From the NCBI GenBank assembly GCA_964591275.1, contig CAZQAE010000010.1, positions 1-64,000 on the forward strand: a stretch of DNA of 64,000 bases. Direction: 5' to 3'. Each line of letters begins with the position of its first letter. Within the stretch, counting starts at the first letter, position 1. Both the position numbers and the translations under genes were made by a program. Origin of the DNA: G963674685 sp964591275. GTDB lineage: Bacteria > Lernaellota > Lernaellaia > JACKCT01. The notes under the pieces were generated by a model that was not told the origin of the DNA, ran no database searches, and saw only the letters and a program-made list of their open reading frames with translations. Below, piece by piece: positions 53,977 through 62,297 of this stretch.

Positions 53977-55352
53977 ATTTTTCGGGATCGGTTCTGATCG
54001 CCGACGATGAATTTAATATGCGCGAGGCCCTGGAATTGGCCTTGGAGCGTATGGGTTTCAATGTTTTCAAAGCCACGGACGGCGAGGAGGCCGTGAGCAT
54101 GCTGCACTCCTCGGAAGATTTTCGATTGCTGGTTACCGATGTCAATATGCCCAAACTCAATGGCATCGATGTTCTTCGCGAAGCCCGGAGGCTGCGCCCT
54201 GTAATGCCCGTCATCGTTATTACCGGATTTGGAACCATCCAAAACGCGGTTGATGCCATGAAGTCCGGCGCCGCGGACTACATCGTCAAGCCTTTCACCG
54301 CGGATACACTGGAAGGCGCCGTCATCAAGAATCTCGATGAAGCGGAGGCGGCGATCAACAGGCCGCTTGTGACGGATACGGGGGGACTCACTCGATCGGA
54401 AAAACCCATCATCACGCAATGCCCAAAAATGAAAAAGATCATGAAAATCGCCGACAACGTGTCCGCAACGGATGCGACGGTTTTGATCGAAGGCGAAAGC
54501 GGAACGGGAAAGGAACTGCTCGCCCTGTTCATTCACAGCCATAGTCCGCGTGCCAACAAGCCCTTCGTGGCCGTCAACTGCGCCGCTGTCCCCGGGACCC
54601 TCCTCGAATCGGAGATGTTCGGTCATGAAAAAGGGTCATTCACCGGCGCGACGGCGTCAAAGAAAGGCAAGTTTGAACTGGCCGACAAGGGCACGATTCT
54701 CCTGGATGAAATCGGGGAAATGGACATCGGGCTGCAAGCCAAGTTGCTGCGCGTTTTACAGGAACGGGAGGTCGATCGCATCGGAGCTTCCAGTCCTAAA
54801 TCCATTGATGTCCGCGTTCTTTGCACAACCAACGCAAATCTGACGAAACTGGTATCCGATGGCAAATTCCGCGAGGATCTTTATTACCGCCTGAACGTCA
54901 TTCCTTTGACGATTCCACCCTTGCGAGAACGGAATGGTGACATTGATTTTCTTTGCGACAACTTCGTTCAGCTCTTTGGGAAGAAATATAAGAGGGAAAA
55001 AATTCAAATTTCCGTTGAAACGAAAACTTTGCTGAATAAATATGAGTGGAAAGGAAATGTCCGGGAACTGTCCAACACTATCGAAAGAGCAGTTTTGCTC
55101 ACTGAGGGTGATATTATTACCCCTTCGTCGCTTTTTATCGGCGATAATCAGACTTCCAATTCGGATTCCGCCCTCGAAGGCCAGAGTGAGGCGGTGCTGG
55201 CGGCGGGGATGAGTTTGAGAGAAATGGAGAAAAAACTCATTTTGAAAACGCTGGAAGAAGTCGGAGGCAATCGCACAAAAGCTGCGAAGATGCTGGGGAT
55301 ATCCATTCGCACTTTGCGCAATAAACTCAATGAATACGACCGGGACGCCTGA
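53973..55352 (+). CDS. FlrC/FleR-like sigma-54 response regulator
   Basis: Receiver: D56 in VTDVNMP and K107 in VKPF. AAA+ domain with Walker A GESGTGKE (174-181) and GSFTGA (221-226), a Ser variant of GAFTGA that still contacts sigma-54 in some activators. C-terminal Fis helix-turn-helix GGNRTKAAKMLGISIRTLRN. In flagellar systems this regulator turns on basal body and hook genes with sigma-54. It overlaps the kinase gene by ATGA and lies 201 bp before flgC, whose -24/-12 promoter it probably controls. Confidence 0.92.
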   Translation: MNFSGSVLIADDEFNMREALELALERMGFNVFKATDGEEAVSMLHSSEDFRLLVTDVNMPKLNGIDVLREARRLRPVMPVIVITGFGTIQNAVDAMKSGAADYIVKPFTADTLEGAVIKNLDEAEAAINRPLVTDTGGLTRSEKPIITQCPKMKKIMKIADNVSATDATVLIEGESGTGKELLALFIHSHSPRANKPFVAVNCAAVPGTLLESEMFGHEKGSFTGATASKKGKFELADKGTILLDEIGEMDIGLQAKLLRVLQEREVDRIGASSPKSIDVRVLCTTNANLTKLVSDGKFREDLYYRLNVIPLTIPPLRERNGDIDFLCDNFVQLFGKKYKREKIQISVETKTLLNKYEWKGNVRELSNTIERAVLLTEGDIITPSSLFIGDNQTSNSDSALEGQSEAVLAAGMSLREMEKKLILKTLEEVGGNRTKAAKMLGISIRTLRNKLNEYDRDA

Positions 55353-55483
55353 TGGGGTCACGCTATAAACGCGGGGGATGATTTTGCCTGGCTCAAGGAC
55401 GAAAGGGAAAAAAACTCCCCCTGGCACGAGATATGGGAATGAAAAAAGCCATTAATATCACCAGCTTACCTTGCACGGATTTT

Positions 55484-55499
55484 CGGTACGCATATTGCT
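55484..55499 (+). promoter_or_regulatory. Sigma-54 (-24/-12) promoter candidate upstream of flgC
   Basis: CGGTACGCATATTGCT matches TGGCACG-N4-TTGCW in 11 of 12 specified bases except the first and fourth, with GG and GC exactly spaced. It lies 54 bp before the flgC start and just after the flrC-like gene, fitting a class III flagellar promoter. Confidence 0.7.
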
Positions 55500-55553
55500 T
55501 TTCAAAGACATTGGAGTTAGTTGCTAATAGCCCATGGAAATGCGGGAGTAATA

Positions 55554-55994
55554 ATGGGTTTGTTCAATGTCATGGCCATCGGTTCCTCCGGCCTCAATGC
55601 GCAGCGTATCAGGATGGACGTTCACAGCGCCAACCTGGCCAACATGAATACGACGCGTGGAGTGGACGGCGGGCCGTATCGCAGGCGAGTCCCCCTATTG
55701 CGTGCTGTTGAGGTCGAAAACTTTGGCTCCGATTTTGCAGAGATTGTCGACCAGCAGCGAAAGCTCTTTGAGGTGGAGGTTCAGAAGGTTGTCGATGATG
55801 GGCGGGCGCCGATTCTGGTGCACGAACCTGACCATCCTGACGCCGACGAGAATGGCTTCGTAGCCTATCCCGACATCAATATGATGGAGGAAATGGCGGG
55901 ACTGATGTCCGCGGCCAGAAGCTACGAAGCCAACGTGTCCGCCATCACCGCCGCTAAGGAGATGGCAAAAAAGGCCCTCGAACTTGGGCGCTAA
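55554..55994 (+). CDS. flgC: Flagellar basal-body rod protein FlgC
   Basis: ATG 55554 has GGGAG 5 nt upstream. The 146-residue product has the FlgC N-terminus (FNVMAIGSSGLNAQRIRMDV, then HSANLANMNTTRGVDGGPYR) and C-terminus (DINMMEEMAGLMSAARSYEANVSAITAAKEM), the terminal helices that form the rod. It would be exported through the flagellar type III apparatus. flgB, which normally precedes flgC, is absent: 201 bp of non-coding sequence is there instead. fliE follows after 14 bp. Confidence 0.95.
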   Translation: MGLFNVMAIGSSGLNAQRIRMDVHSANLANMNTTRGVDGGPYRRRVPLLRAVEVENFGSDFAEIVDQQRKLFEVEVQKVVDDGRAPILVHEPDHPDADENGFVAYPDINMMEEMAGLMSAARSYEANVSAITAAKEMAKKALELGR

Positions 55995-56008
55995 AGGAGT
56001 GGTGATCC

Positions 56009-56329
56009 GTGAACAAAATCAATGACATCACCCTGCTGACGAAACTGAAATCGCTTCAGCCGTCGGAACTTCAGCGTCAAAAGAGCGTCGAGGGTGCGAA
56101 AAAGGACGGCCCGTCGTTTCAGGATGTGATGAAAAAGGCCATCGAAGACGTGTCCGGGTTGGAAAAGGAAGCCGATCAGGCCATCACCAAACTCGTGGAA
56201 GGAAGGAGCGACAATATTCACGAGGCTATGATCGCGCTGCAGAAAGCGGACCTGTCTTTCCGGGCCATGATGGAAGTCAGGGACAAGCTTATCAGTGCGT
56301 ACAAAGAAGTGATGCGAACGACCGTTTAA
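56009..56329 (+). CDS. fliE: Flagellar hook-basal body protein FliE
   Basis: GTG 56009 with AGGAG about 9 nt upstream. The 106-residue protein has SFQDVMKKAIEDVSGLEKEA and the C-terminal family core DNIHEAMIALQKADLSFRAM and EVRDKLISAYKEVMRT. FliE joins the MS-ring to the rod. It lies 14 bp after flgC and 55 bp before fliF. Confidence 0.95.
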   Translation: MNKINDITLLTKLKSLQPSELQRQKSVEGAKKDGPSFQDVMKKAIEDVSGLEKEADQAITKLVEGRSDNIHEAMIALQKADLSFRAMMEVRDKLISAYKEVMRTTV

Positions 56330-56384
56330 AATTAAATATTTGAGATTAAGCTATACTCCCGCAACGACTCCATTAGAGGCTTGA

Positions 56385-58052
56385 ATGGCAAAATCCGTTG
56401 ATATCCTCACACAACTGCGCGATCTCTACGCCAGTCTGACCCTCGGAAAAAAAATCAGCTTCGTTTTATTTATGCTACTGGGCGTGAGCATGTTTCTGGG
56501 AGTCACCTATTTCGCCAGGCAACCTACCTTCAGGGTGCTCTATTCAAACTTGAGCGCCGAGGACCTTTCCGGCATCGTCGGCTCTCTCAAAGAGGAAAAG
56601 GTTGAATACAGAATCGGCGCGGGCGGCGATTCGATCTCGGTGGACGAACAGAGCTATTACGAAGTGAAAATGAGCCTCGCTTCCGCCGGTCTGCCCCGGG
56701 GCGGGTCTACGGGTTTTGAACTTTTCGACCAGAAATCCATAGGTATGACCGATTTCCAGCAGCGTGTTTTTTATCTTAGGGCGCTGCAGGGCGAACTCGA
56801 ACGCACGATCAACAAAATCGCCACCGTGGAAAACAGCCGCGTTCATCTGGTCATGCCGAAAGAGGCCTTGTTCAAAGAGGACCAAAGAGAGCCGACGGCA
56901 TCGATCATCCTGAGACTCAAAACCAATGTGCGCCTCACCAATGAGGAAATCGAAGGCATCACCTTTCTCGTGGCCGGCAGCGTCGAGGGATTGGACTCCG
57001 GCGATGTGACCATGCTGGATTCCCGGGGGCGCGTGATGTCGAAGAAAAAATCCGACGACGTTGCCGGACCCGTGAACTCGGCCATGATCGATTATCGCCG
57101 GCGTCTTGAAGCCGGCAAGGAAAACCGTATCGTCGAGTTGATCAGCCGTATCGTCGGACCGGAAAAGGTGGCGGCCAAGGTCACCGCGACACTGGATTTT
57201 CGCATGGTCACCAAGATTGTGGAGCATTTCGATCCTGACAATCAGGTGGCCCGTTCCGAGCAAATCAAAGACGAATTGAGCAAGGACTCGGAACTGATGC
57301 CCACCGGCGCTCCGGGGGTCGCCTCAAACCTGCCCGAAGGCGCCGGCGGCGGCAGCGCGGCGAGCAATAATCAATCCGAGAGAAAATTGGAAACCATCAA
57401 TTATGAAATCGGCAAAACGGTCAGCAATATTTCCGAACCGGTCGGCGAATTGAAAAAACTCTCGGTGGCTGTACTCGTTGACGGCGCCTACAAAATTGTC
57501 AAAGGCGATGATGACGTCGAGACGAAAACCTATGTGCCCAGAACCAAAGAGGAGATTCAACAGATCACCACGCTGGTCAAAAACGCCATCGGCTTCAGCG
57601 CAGAGCGAGGCGATCAGTTGGTTGTGGAAAATGTGCAGTTCAATCCCGGCTTCGAGGCGCCGGCGACCCTTCCCCTCACAAAAGACCGAATGCGCTATAA
57701 GGAGATCGCCAACTATATTCTTTATGGCATTCTGCTGCTCATCGTCGCGGTGATGGCCTTTACGATGATGAGGTTCCTGACGCATGAACCGTCCTATCAA
57801 GCCGTGGGCGAGATGGCAGGCCTGCTGCCGTCGCGCGTCGGAGAATTGGAAACGAAGATCGCGGGGCGGGGTCCGCGCATGATCGCGCGCACGGAAGAGG
57901 ATGAGGAAACGCGGATTGACATTGAACAGGAACGCCACAAACGCCTGGCGAAGCAACGGGAAGAGTTGAAAACGAACTTGTCCAAGGACGACAAGGCCGT
58001 TACGCTGATGGTCAGAAAATGGCTCAAAGAACTGAAACAGAAGCAGGAGTAG
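56385..58052 (+). CDS. fliF: Flagellar MS-ring protein FliF
   Basis: The 555-residue product forms the MS-ring in the inner membrane. Two membrane helices are visible (~24-44 and ~448-468) enclosing a large periplasmic region. Family motifs are TGFELFDQKSIGMTDFQQRV, LQGELERTINKIATVENSRV and a C-terminal FliG-binding tail (DDKAVTLMVRKWLKELKQ). GAGG is 5-6 nt before ATG 56385. fliG begins 3 bp after the stop, with its ribosome site in the fliF end, so the two are coupled. Confidence 0.97.
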   Translation: MAKSVDILTQLRDLYASLTLGKKISFVLFMLLGVSMFLGVTYFARQPTFRVLYSNLSAEDLSGIVGSLKEEKVEYRIGAGGDSISVDEQSYYEVKMSLASAGLPRGGSTGFELFDQKSIGMTDFQQRVFYLRALQGELERTINKIATVENSRVHLVMPKEALFKEDQREPTASIILRLKTNVRLTNEEIEGITFLVAGSVEGLDSGDVTMLDSRGRVMSKKKSDDVAGPVNSAMIDYRRRLEAGKENRIVELISRIVGPEKVAAKVTATLDFRMVTKIVEHFDPDNQVARSEQIKDELSKDSELMPTGAPGVASNLPEGAGGGSAASNNQSERKLETINYEIGKTVSNISEPVGELKKLSVAVLVDGAYKIVKGDDDVETKTYVPRTKEEIQQITTLVKNAIGFSAERGDQLVVENVQFNPGFEAPATLPLTKDRMRYKEIANYILYGILLLIVAVMAFTMMRFLTHEPSYQAVGEMAGLLPSRVGELETKIAGRGPRMIARTEEDEETRIDIEQERHKRLAKQREELKTNLSKDDKAVTLMVRKWLKELKQKQE

Positions 58053-58055
58053 CGC

Positions 58056-59063
58056 ATGGCGCCCGAAGAAGTATTGGATCTGACCGGCCCGCAAAAGGCG
58101 GCGGCCCTCTTGCTCTTTTTGGGCGAGCAGATCACGGCGCAAGTGATGAAAGGGCTGGACGACGATGAGGTCAACAATCTCGCCAAGGCCATTACAACGC
58201 TCGAAGACATTCACCCCAGTGTGATGGATTCGGTGCTTAAGGAATTCAACACTCGCGTGATGCAGGAAGGTTATATGTCGGCCATCGGCAAGGATTACGT
58301 GGAACGGGTCATCCGCAAAGCGCTGCCCGATAATCGGGCCTCCAACATCCTCAACCGCCTGTCTTACGTCGAAAAGCTTGATGACCTGAAAAAGTACGAT
58401 TCGAGAACGATCTTCAACCTGATCAACAAGGAACACCCGCAGGTGATCGCGTTTATCTGCACAAATCTGATGCCTGCACAGACCAGCGACATCATTGGTC
58501 GTTTGCCCGAGGATATTCAGTTTGAGGTCTTAACCCGCATCGCCAAGATGGACCAGGTTATTCCCGGAACGATGGAGGAAGTCGTTGACTCGCTCATGAA
58601 GGACATTTCCACATTCCGTATTGGCGAGGCTGAAGCCACCGGCGGCGTTCAGTCGGCGGCGGAAATCATTAATATGATGAACAAAAGCGAAGCCAACGAG
58701 ATCATGCGAAAAGTGGAAGAGGAAGACCCGGAGCTAGCTGAAGAGATCGGACAATATATGTTTGTCTTCGAGGATCTGCTCAATGTGGACGACCGTGGGA
58801 TCCAGGCCATCCTAAAAGAAGTCAGTAACGACGATCTGGTGATTTCGCTCAAAATGTCCAGCGACGAAGTCAAGAGTAAAATTTTCAAGAACATCAGTTC
58901 GCGCGCCGCTGAGATGATCAAAGAGGACATCGACGCCCGTGGTCCGATGCGTCTTACGGATGTGGAAAAATCCCAGCAAGCCATTATCCGTATCGCCAGG
59001 AAGCTGGAGCAGGAGGGTAAAATTTTCATCTCCGGACGCGGAGGCGATGATATATTTGTATAA
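58056..59063 (+). CDS. fliG: Flagellar motor switch protein FliG
   Basis: The 335-residue protein couples the C-ring to the stator. N-domain TGPQKAAALLLFLGEQITAQ binds FliF. The middle domain has the EHPQ motif in NKEHPQVIAFI, and the C-terminal charged torque helix contains RMDEVKSKIFKNISSRA-like residues (SSDEVKSKIFKNISSRAAEM). Full length and typical. The gene is followed by a 180-bp repeat-bearing gap before the fliH start. Confidence 0.97.
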   Translation: MAPEEVLDLTGPQKAAALLLFLGEQITAQVMKGLDDDEVNNLAKAITTLEDIHPSVMDSVLKEFNTRVMQEGYMSAIGKDYVERVIRKALPDNRASNILNRLSYVEKLDDLKKYDSRTIFNLINKEHPQVIAFICTNLMPAQTSDIIGRLPEDIQFEVLTRIAKMDQVIPGTMEEVVDSLMKDISTFRIGEAEATGGVQSAAEIINMMNKSEANEIMRKVEEEDPELAEEIGQYMFVFEDLLNVDDRGIQAILKEVSNDDLVISLKMSSDEVKSKIFKNISSRAAEMIKEDIDARGPMRLTDVEKSQQAIIRIARKLEQEGKIFISGRGGDDIFV

Positions 59064-59081
59064 TCAGGGGTCCAGGCGGAG

Positions 59082-59228
59082 TGAAGTATGAAGTATGAAA
59101 TATGAGGTATGAATTTTAGAGAGTGCTGTTCGTTCGTTCGCCCAAGGAGGCGGGGGAGGACAACAATCAAGCTGCCAAAATTCTCGCCTGACCTTTTACT
59201 CATACTTCATAACTCATACTTCATACTT
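59082..59228. repeat. Inverted heptanucleotide repeat element
   Basis: Left arm 59082-59116 is five 7-base units TGAAGTA, TGAAGTA, TGAAATA, TGAGGTA, TGAATTT. Right arm 59196-59228 is TTACTCA, TACTTCA, TAACTCA, TACTTCA, TACTT, the reverse complement family. An ~80-bp loop separates them and includes GTTCGTTCGTTCG. The two arms could pair to a long hairpin in DNA or mRNA between fliG and fliH. It is not a CRISPR. Confidence 0.75.
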
Positions 59229-59245
59229 TAACGTGCCGGGAAGCG

Positions 59246-59380
59246 ATGAAAGAAAAAGCCTTTATAAAAAACAACTACCTGGGCGAAAGTCCCATTCCGG
59301 GGGGGGGGGGGGGGGGCCCCCAAACCCCCCGTGGACTAACGCGTGGTAGAATTCGAGAGCCGGGCCAGGCAGGTGCTTGA
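59246..59380 (+). pseudogene. Separated N-terminal fragment of fliH
   Basis: ATG 59246 with GGGA just upstream opens MKEKAFIKNNYLGESP, which looks like a FliH N-terminus. After the 18-G tract the frame continues through a Gly/Pro/Arg-rich stretch to TGA 59378-59380, in a different frame from the FliH body. The body's frame has a stop at 59337-59339 just before its GTG, so no single-base change in the tract alone joins the two. The fragment and body are best seen as one gene broken or mis-assembled here. Confidence 0.5.
59299..59316. other. 18-base G homopolymer tract next to C runs
   Basis: A run of 18 G is followed directly by CCCCC, AAA and CCCCCC. It lies inside the expected fliH coding region. 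A poly-G run this long next to a C-run is typical of base-calling or assembly error; a phase-variable tract is the other possibility. Confidence 0.85.
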
Positions 59381-59888
59381 CTCCGCCATTCAAAAAGCCG
59401 CGCATCTGGAAAGACAGGCTTACGAAGCGGGCTTCGCAAAAGGGGAACTGGCGGGCATGGAGATGGGAAAACAGAAGATGATGCCCGCGCTGGATCAACT
59501 TCAAAAGATGATGGAGAATCTGGCTGAGTCGAGAAAAGAAATGCTGATGGCGATGGAGGGCAAAATTGCGAAACTCGCCGTCGCCATTGCCGAAAAGATC
59601 GTGCACATAACAATCGACGCCACCACCGACGCCATCAAAGCTTCGGTGATCGAATCCATCCTTCAATCGGTGGATCGAGGACATCTGGTGGTTTACGTGT
59701 CCCCCGGCGAACATGAAGTGATCTCGGAACTCAAGCCCGAAATCCTTTCCATCAATGGCGTCGATTCTGTTTCCGTGCTTTCCGACTCCGATGTCACTTC
59801 GGGAGGTTGCCGCGTTACGACCTCGATCGGGGGGGTCGATGCTACGGTTGAAACCGCCTTGAAGGAACTCAAGACGCTTGTGGAGTGA
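59343..59888 (+). CDS. fliH: Flagellar assembly protein FliH (body)
   Basis: The 181-residue frame has the FliH coiled-coil part (RQVLDSAIQKAAHLERQAYE, AGFAKGELAGMEMGKQK) and C-terminal globular domain (LAVAIAEKIVHITIDATTD, VSPGEHEVISEL, SDVTSGGCRVTTSIGGVDA). FliH regulates the ATPase FliI at the base of the export apparatus. GTG 59343 is only the first possible start in this frame: it has no ribosome site, and the preceding sequence is the poly-G/C tract. The true N-terminus is probably the fragment at 59246. fliI follows by 4 bp. Confidence 0.85.
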   Translation: MVEFESRARQVLDSAIQKAAHLERQAYEAGFAKGELAGMEMGKQKMMPALDQLQKMMENLAESRKEMLMAMEGKIAKLAVAIAEKIVHITIDATTDAIKASVIESILQSVDRGHLVVYVSPGEHEVISELKPEILSINGVDSVSVLSDSDVTSGGCRVTTSIGGVDATVETALKELKTLVE

Positions 59889-59892
59889 GACG

Positions 59893-61245
59893 ATGCAAGA
59901 CTTGATCGATCTATCGCCTTATCACGAGCGGCTCGCGGATCTGGAACCGATTCGCGTGTTCGGCCATGTCCAAAAGATTGTGGGAACCATTATCGAGGCG
60001 GCGGGACCACGCAGCGGGATCGGGAGCATCTGCCATATTTTCCCCACGGACGAATCAGGTCGAGAGACCGAGCCGGTCATGGCGGAGATCGTTGGCTTCG
60101 ACGAAACGAGCGTCAAACTCATGCCCCTGGAAGACATGCGGGGCGTGCTGCCCGGAAGCCGCATCGTGCGCCTGCGCTCAAAGCCCCTTGTGCGCGTGGG
60201 AGATGACATGCTCGGGCGCGTCCTGGACGGACTCGGCGAACCCATAGATGGTGGTCCCAGGATCGTAGGTTCGGAAAACCGCCTTCTTTACGGCACTCCC
60301 ATCAATCCCATGAAAAGAAAGCGCATCAAAAATATTCTCGATGTGGGCATTCGCGCCATCAACGCCTTTCTTTCCCTGGGAATCGGCCAGAAAGTCGGCA
60401 TCTTTTCGGGTTCCGGCGTGGGAAAATCTGTTCTGATGGGCATGATCGCCAAAAACACAAGCGCCGATGTGAACGTCATCGCCCTTATCGGTGAGCGCGG
60501 CAGAGAAGTGCGGGAATTTATCGAGCGCGACCTGGGCGGCGCTCTCTCACGTTCCGTAGTGATCACCGCCACAAGCGACCGGTCGCCCCTGCAGCGCCTC
60601 CGCGGCGCTTTTCTTGCCACGGCCATCGCGGAGTATTACCGGGACCAGGGCAAGAATGTGCTTTTCATGATGGATTCGCTGACCCGCTTCGCCATGGCTC
60701 GCCGGGAGATCGGCTTGGCCATCGGCGAACCCCCGACCTCCAAGGGCTATACGCCCAGCGTATTTGCTTTGATTCCCTCCCTTTTAGAGCGCGTGGGCAA
60801 TACCGATTCCGCAGGCGGCATCACCGGCATCTACACGGTTCTGGTCGAAGCCGACGACTTAAACGACCCCATTAGCGATGCGGCCCGGTCCGTTCTGGAC
60901 GGGCATATCGTCTTGTCGCGACGAATCGCCGAGAGAAATCACTATCCCGCCATCGACATTCTCGGAAGCACAAGCCGGTGCATGCCGGATGTCATCAGCC
61001 GGGACCAAAAACGCATGTCAGGAATGCTGCGGGAGGTGCTGGCCACGTATGCCGACGCCGAGGACCTTGTCAATATTGGGGCTTATGCGAAAGGGTCGAA
61101 TCCAAAAATTGACTACGCCTTGAGCGTTATCGATGATCTGAACGGCTTTTTAAGGCAGCAGATCGAGGAGAAAGCCGATTACGGACATTCCATTAACGAC
61201 CTGGCAAAAATATTGCGCAAACATCCGCCGACAGGAGACATGTGA
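59893..61245 (+). CDS. fliI: Flagellar export ATPase FliI
   Basis: ATG 59893 with GGAG about 7 nt upstream. The 450-residue protein is related to F1-beta. Walker A SGSGVGKS is at 172-179 in GIFSGSGVGKSVLMGM; GERGREVREFIERDL and VLFMMDSLTRFAMARREIGL (Walker B region) follow, with the family EPPTSKGYTPSVFALIPSLLERVG-type stretch. It drives export of flagellar proteins with FliH and FliJ. Its end overlaps the fliJ start codon. Confidence 0.97.
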   Translation: MQDLIDLSPYHERLADLEPIRVFGHVQKIVGTIIEAAGPRSGIGSICHIFPTDESGRETEPVMAEIVGFDETSVKLMPLEDMRGVLPGSRIVRLRSKPLVRVGDDMLGRVLDGLGEPIDGGPRIVGSENRLLYGTPINPMKRKRIKNILDVGIRAINAFLSLGIGQKVGIFSGSGVGKSVLMGMIAKNTSADVNVIALIGERGREVREFIERDLGGALSRSVVITATSDRSPLQRLRGAFLATAIAEYYRDQGKNVLFMMDSLTRFAMARREIGLAIGEPPTSKGYTPSVFALIPSLLERVGNTDSAGGITGIYTVLVEADDLNDPISDAARSVLDGHIVLSRRIAERNHYPAIDILGSTSRCMPDVISRDQKRMSGMLREVLATYADAEDLVNIGAYAKGSNPKIDYALSVIDDLNGFLRQQIEEKADYGHSINDLAKILRKHPPTGDM

Positions 61246-61691
61246 TGTCGGAAGAGTTTCGGTTCAAAACACTAAAACGTGTTCGGGAATTGCGTGAAAA
61301 GGAACAGCAGCGCGAGTTCGGAAAAAAACAGCAAAAGGTCCAGGCCATCGTCGAACGGATCGATGGCATCGAATCGAAAAAACACGACGCCATTGATCTC
61401 GCCGACCGCGAGAGACGCGAGCTTTTTGATTTGCAGAACGATTTTTTGATTCAACGCTATCTGCAGTCGCTGCATAGGAATAAAGCATACGCCACAGTCG
61501 AGCTAGCCGAGGCCGACAGGCAATTGGAAGAGCAGAGGCAGGTCATGCTCAAGGCCATGCAAGAGCGAAAGATGATGGACAAGCTTTACGAGAAGCATAA
61601 AGAAGAGTCACGCCTTGAAGAATTGCGCGAAGACACGAAGCGTCTTTCGGAGATCGCCGTTCTTCGGCACGGAAGAGACAAGCAGTTGTAA
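61245..61691 (+). CDS. fliJ: Flagellar export chaperone FliJ
   Basis: ATG 61245 has AGGAG 7 nt upstream and shares one base with the fliI stop. The 148-residue product is a coiled coil from end to end (FKTLKRVRELREKEQQREFG, LEEQRQVMLKAMQERKMMDK), typical of FliJ, which sits in the FliI hexamer and helps export. Sequence identity across FliJ proteins is low, so position is part of the evidence. Confidence 0.88.
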   Translation: MSEEFRFKTLKRVRELREKEQQREFGKKQQKVQAIVERIDGIESKKHDAIDLADRERRELFDLQNDFLIQRYLQSLHRNKAYATVELAEADRQLEEQRQVMLKAMQERKMMDKLYEKHKEESRLEELREDTKRLSEIAVLRHGRDKQL

Positions 61692-61742
61692 TCCAGGTCC
61701 CATTCCGGGACGGGAGCTAGCTGAAATATTATGAGGTTCGCC

Positions 61743-62297
61743 ATGGAACGCAAACTCATTTCGATTCTGATCGCGGCTATCGTCGCTTTTTCATTGATCC
61801 ATGCCTGGGACGCCGCGGCGCAAGAGGAAAAGGAAAAAGAGGGCGAGTCGAAAGAAGAAAAAGAACCGGACGCCGAAAAAACAGAGGCTGTCGCTCCCGC
61901 GCCCCTGGTCCCGCAGGAGTTTGCTTCCATGGAAGAATACCTGAAGAATCTGGAAGATCAGCGCCGTTCCATTACCCGGGAGCGTCAGGCGTTGGTTGCC
62001 TTGCGCGTTGAAGTTCGGACTGATATTGATCGCCTTATCAAACTGCAGGCGGAAATAGACTCGCGGCTTAAGGCCGAGGATGCGGCGCAGGCCGTGAAGA
62101 TCAAAAAACTCATCAGCATCTATTCAAAGATGAAGCCCGATCAGGTTGTTCCACTGCTCAACAACCTTGGTGAGCGATTGCGGCTGCGCGTGATTTACAG
62201 CATGAAAACCAAGGATCAGGCGAAGATTCTCGCGCTCATGTCCCCCGAGAAAGCCGCCGACATCACGAAAAAAATCATGAAAAAGGATTTTCAATAA
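61743..62297 (+). CDS. MotE-like flagellar protein (MgtE N-domain family)
   Basis: ATG 61743 has GAGG 6 nt upstream; ATG 61731 is an alternative. N-terminal hydrophobic helix (4-24) is a signal or anchor. An acidic linker, a coiled coil (~60-110) and a C-terminal domain KIKKLISIYSKMKPDQVVPL, then AKILALMSPEKAADITKKIM, similar to the MgtE_N fold, follow. This is the layout of MotE, a periplasmic chaperone of MotC/stator proteins. It closes the flagellar operon and ends overlapping the oppositely oriented lipoprotein gene by 7 bp. Confidence 0.82.
   Translation: MERKLISILIAAIVAFSLIHAWDAAAQEEKEKEGESKEEKEPDAEKTEAVAPAPLVPQEFASMEEYLKNLEDQRRSITRERQALVALRVEVRTDIDRLIKLQAEIDSRLKAEDAAQAVKIKKLISIYSKMKPDQVVPLLNNLGERLRLRVIYSMKTKDQAKILALMSPEKAADITKKIMKKDFQ

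Noticed and set aside
55422..55437. TGGCACG at 55422 as a sigma-54 promoter
   Set aside because: The -24 part is perfect, but the -12 part reads ATGG instead of TTGC; the match at 55484 has both.
59082..59228. Heptamer arrays as a CRISPR
   Set aside because: Units are 7 bp, without spacers of uniform length, and no cas genes are present.
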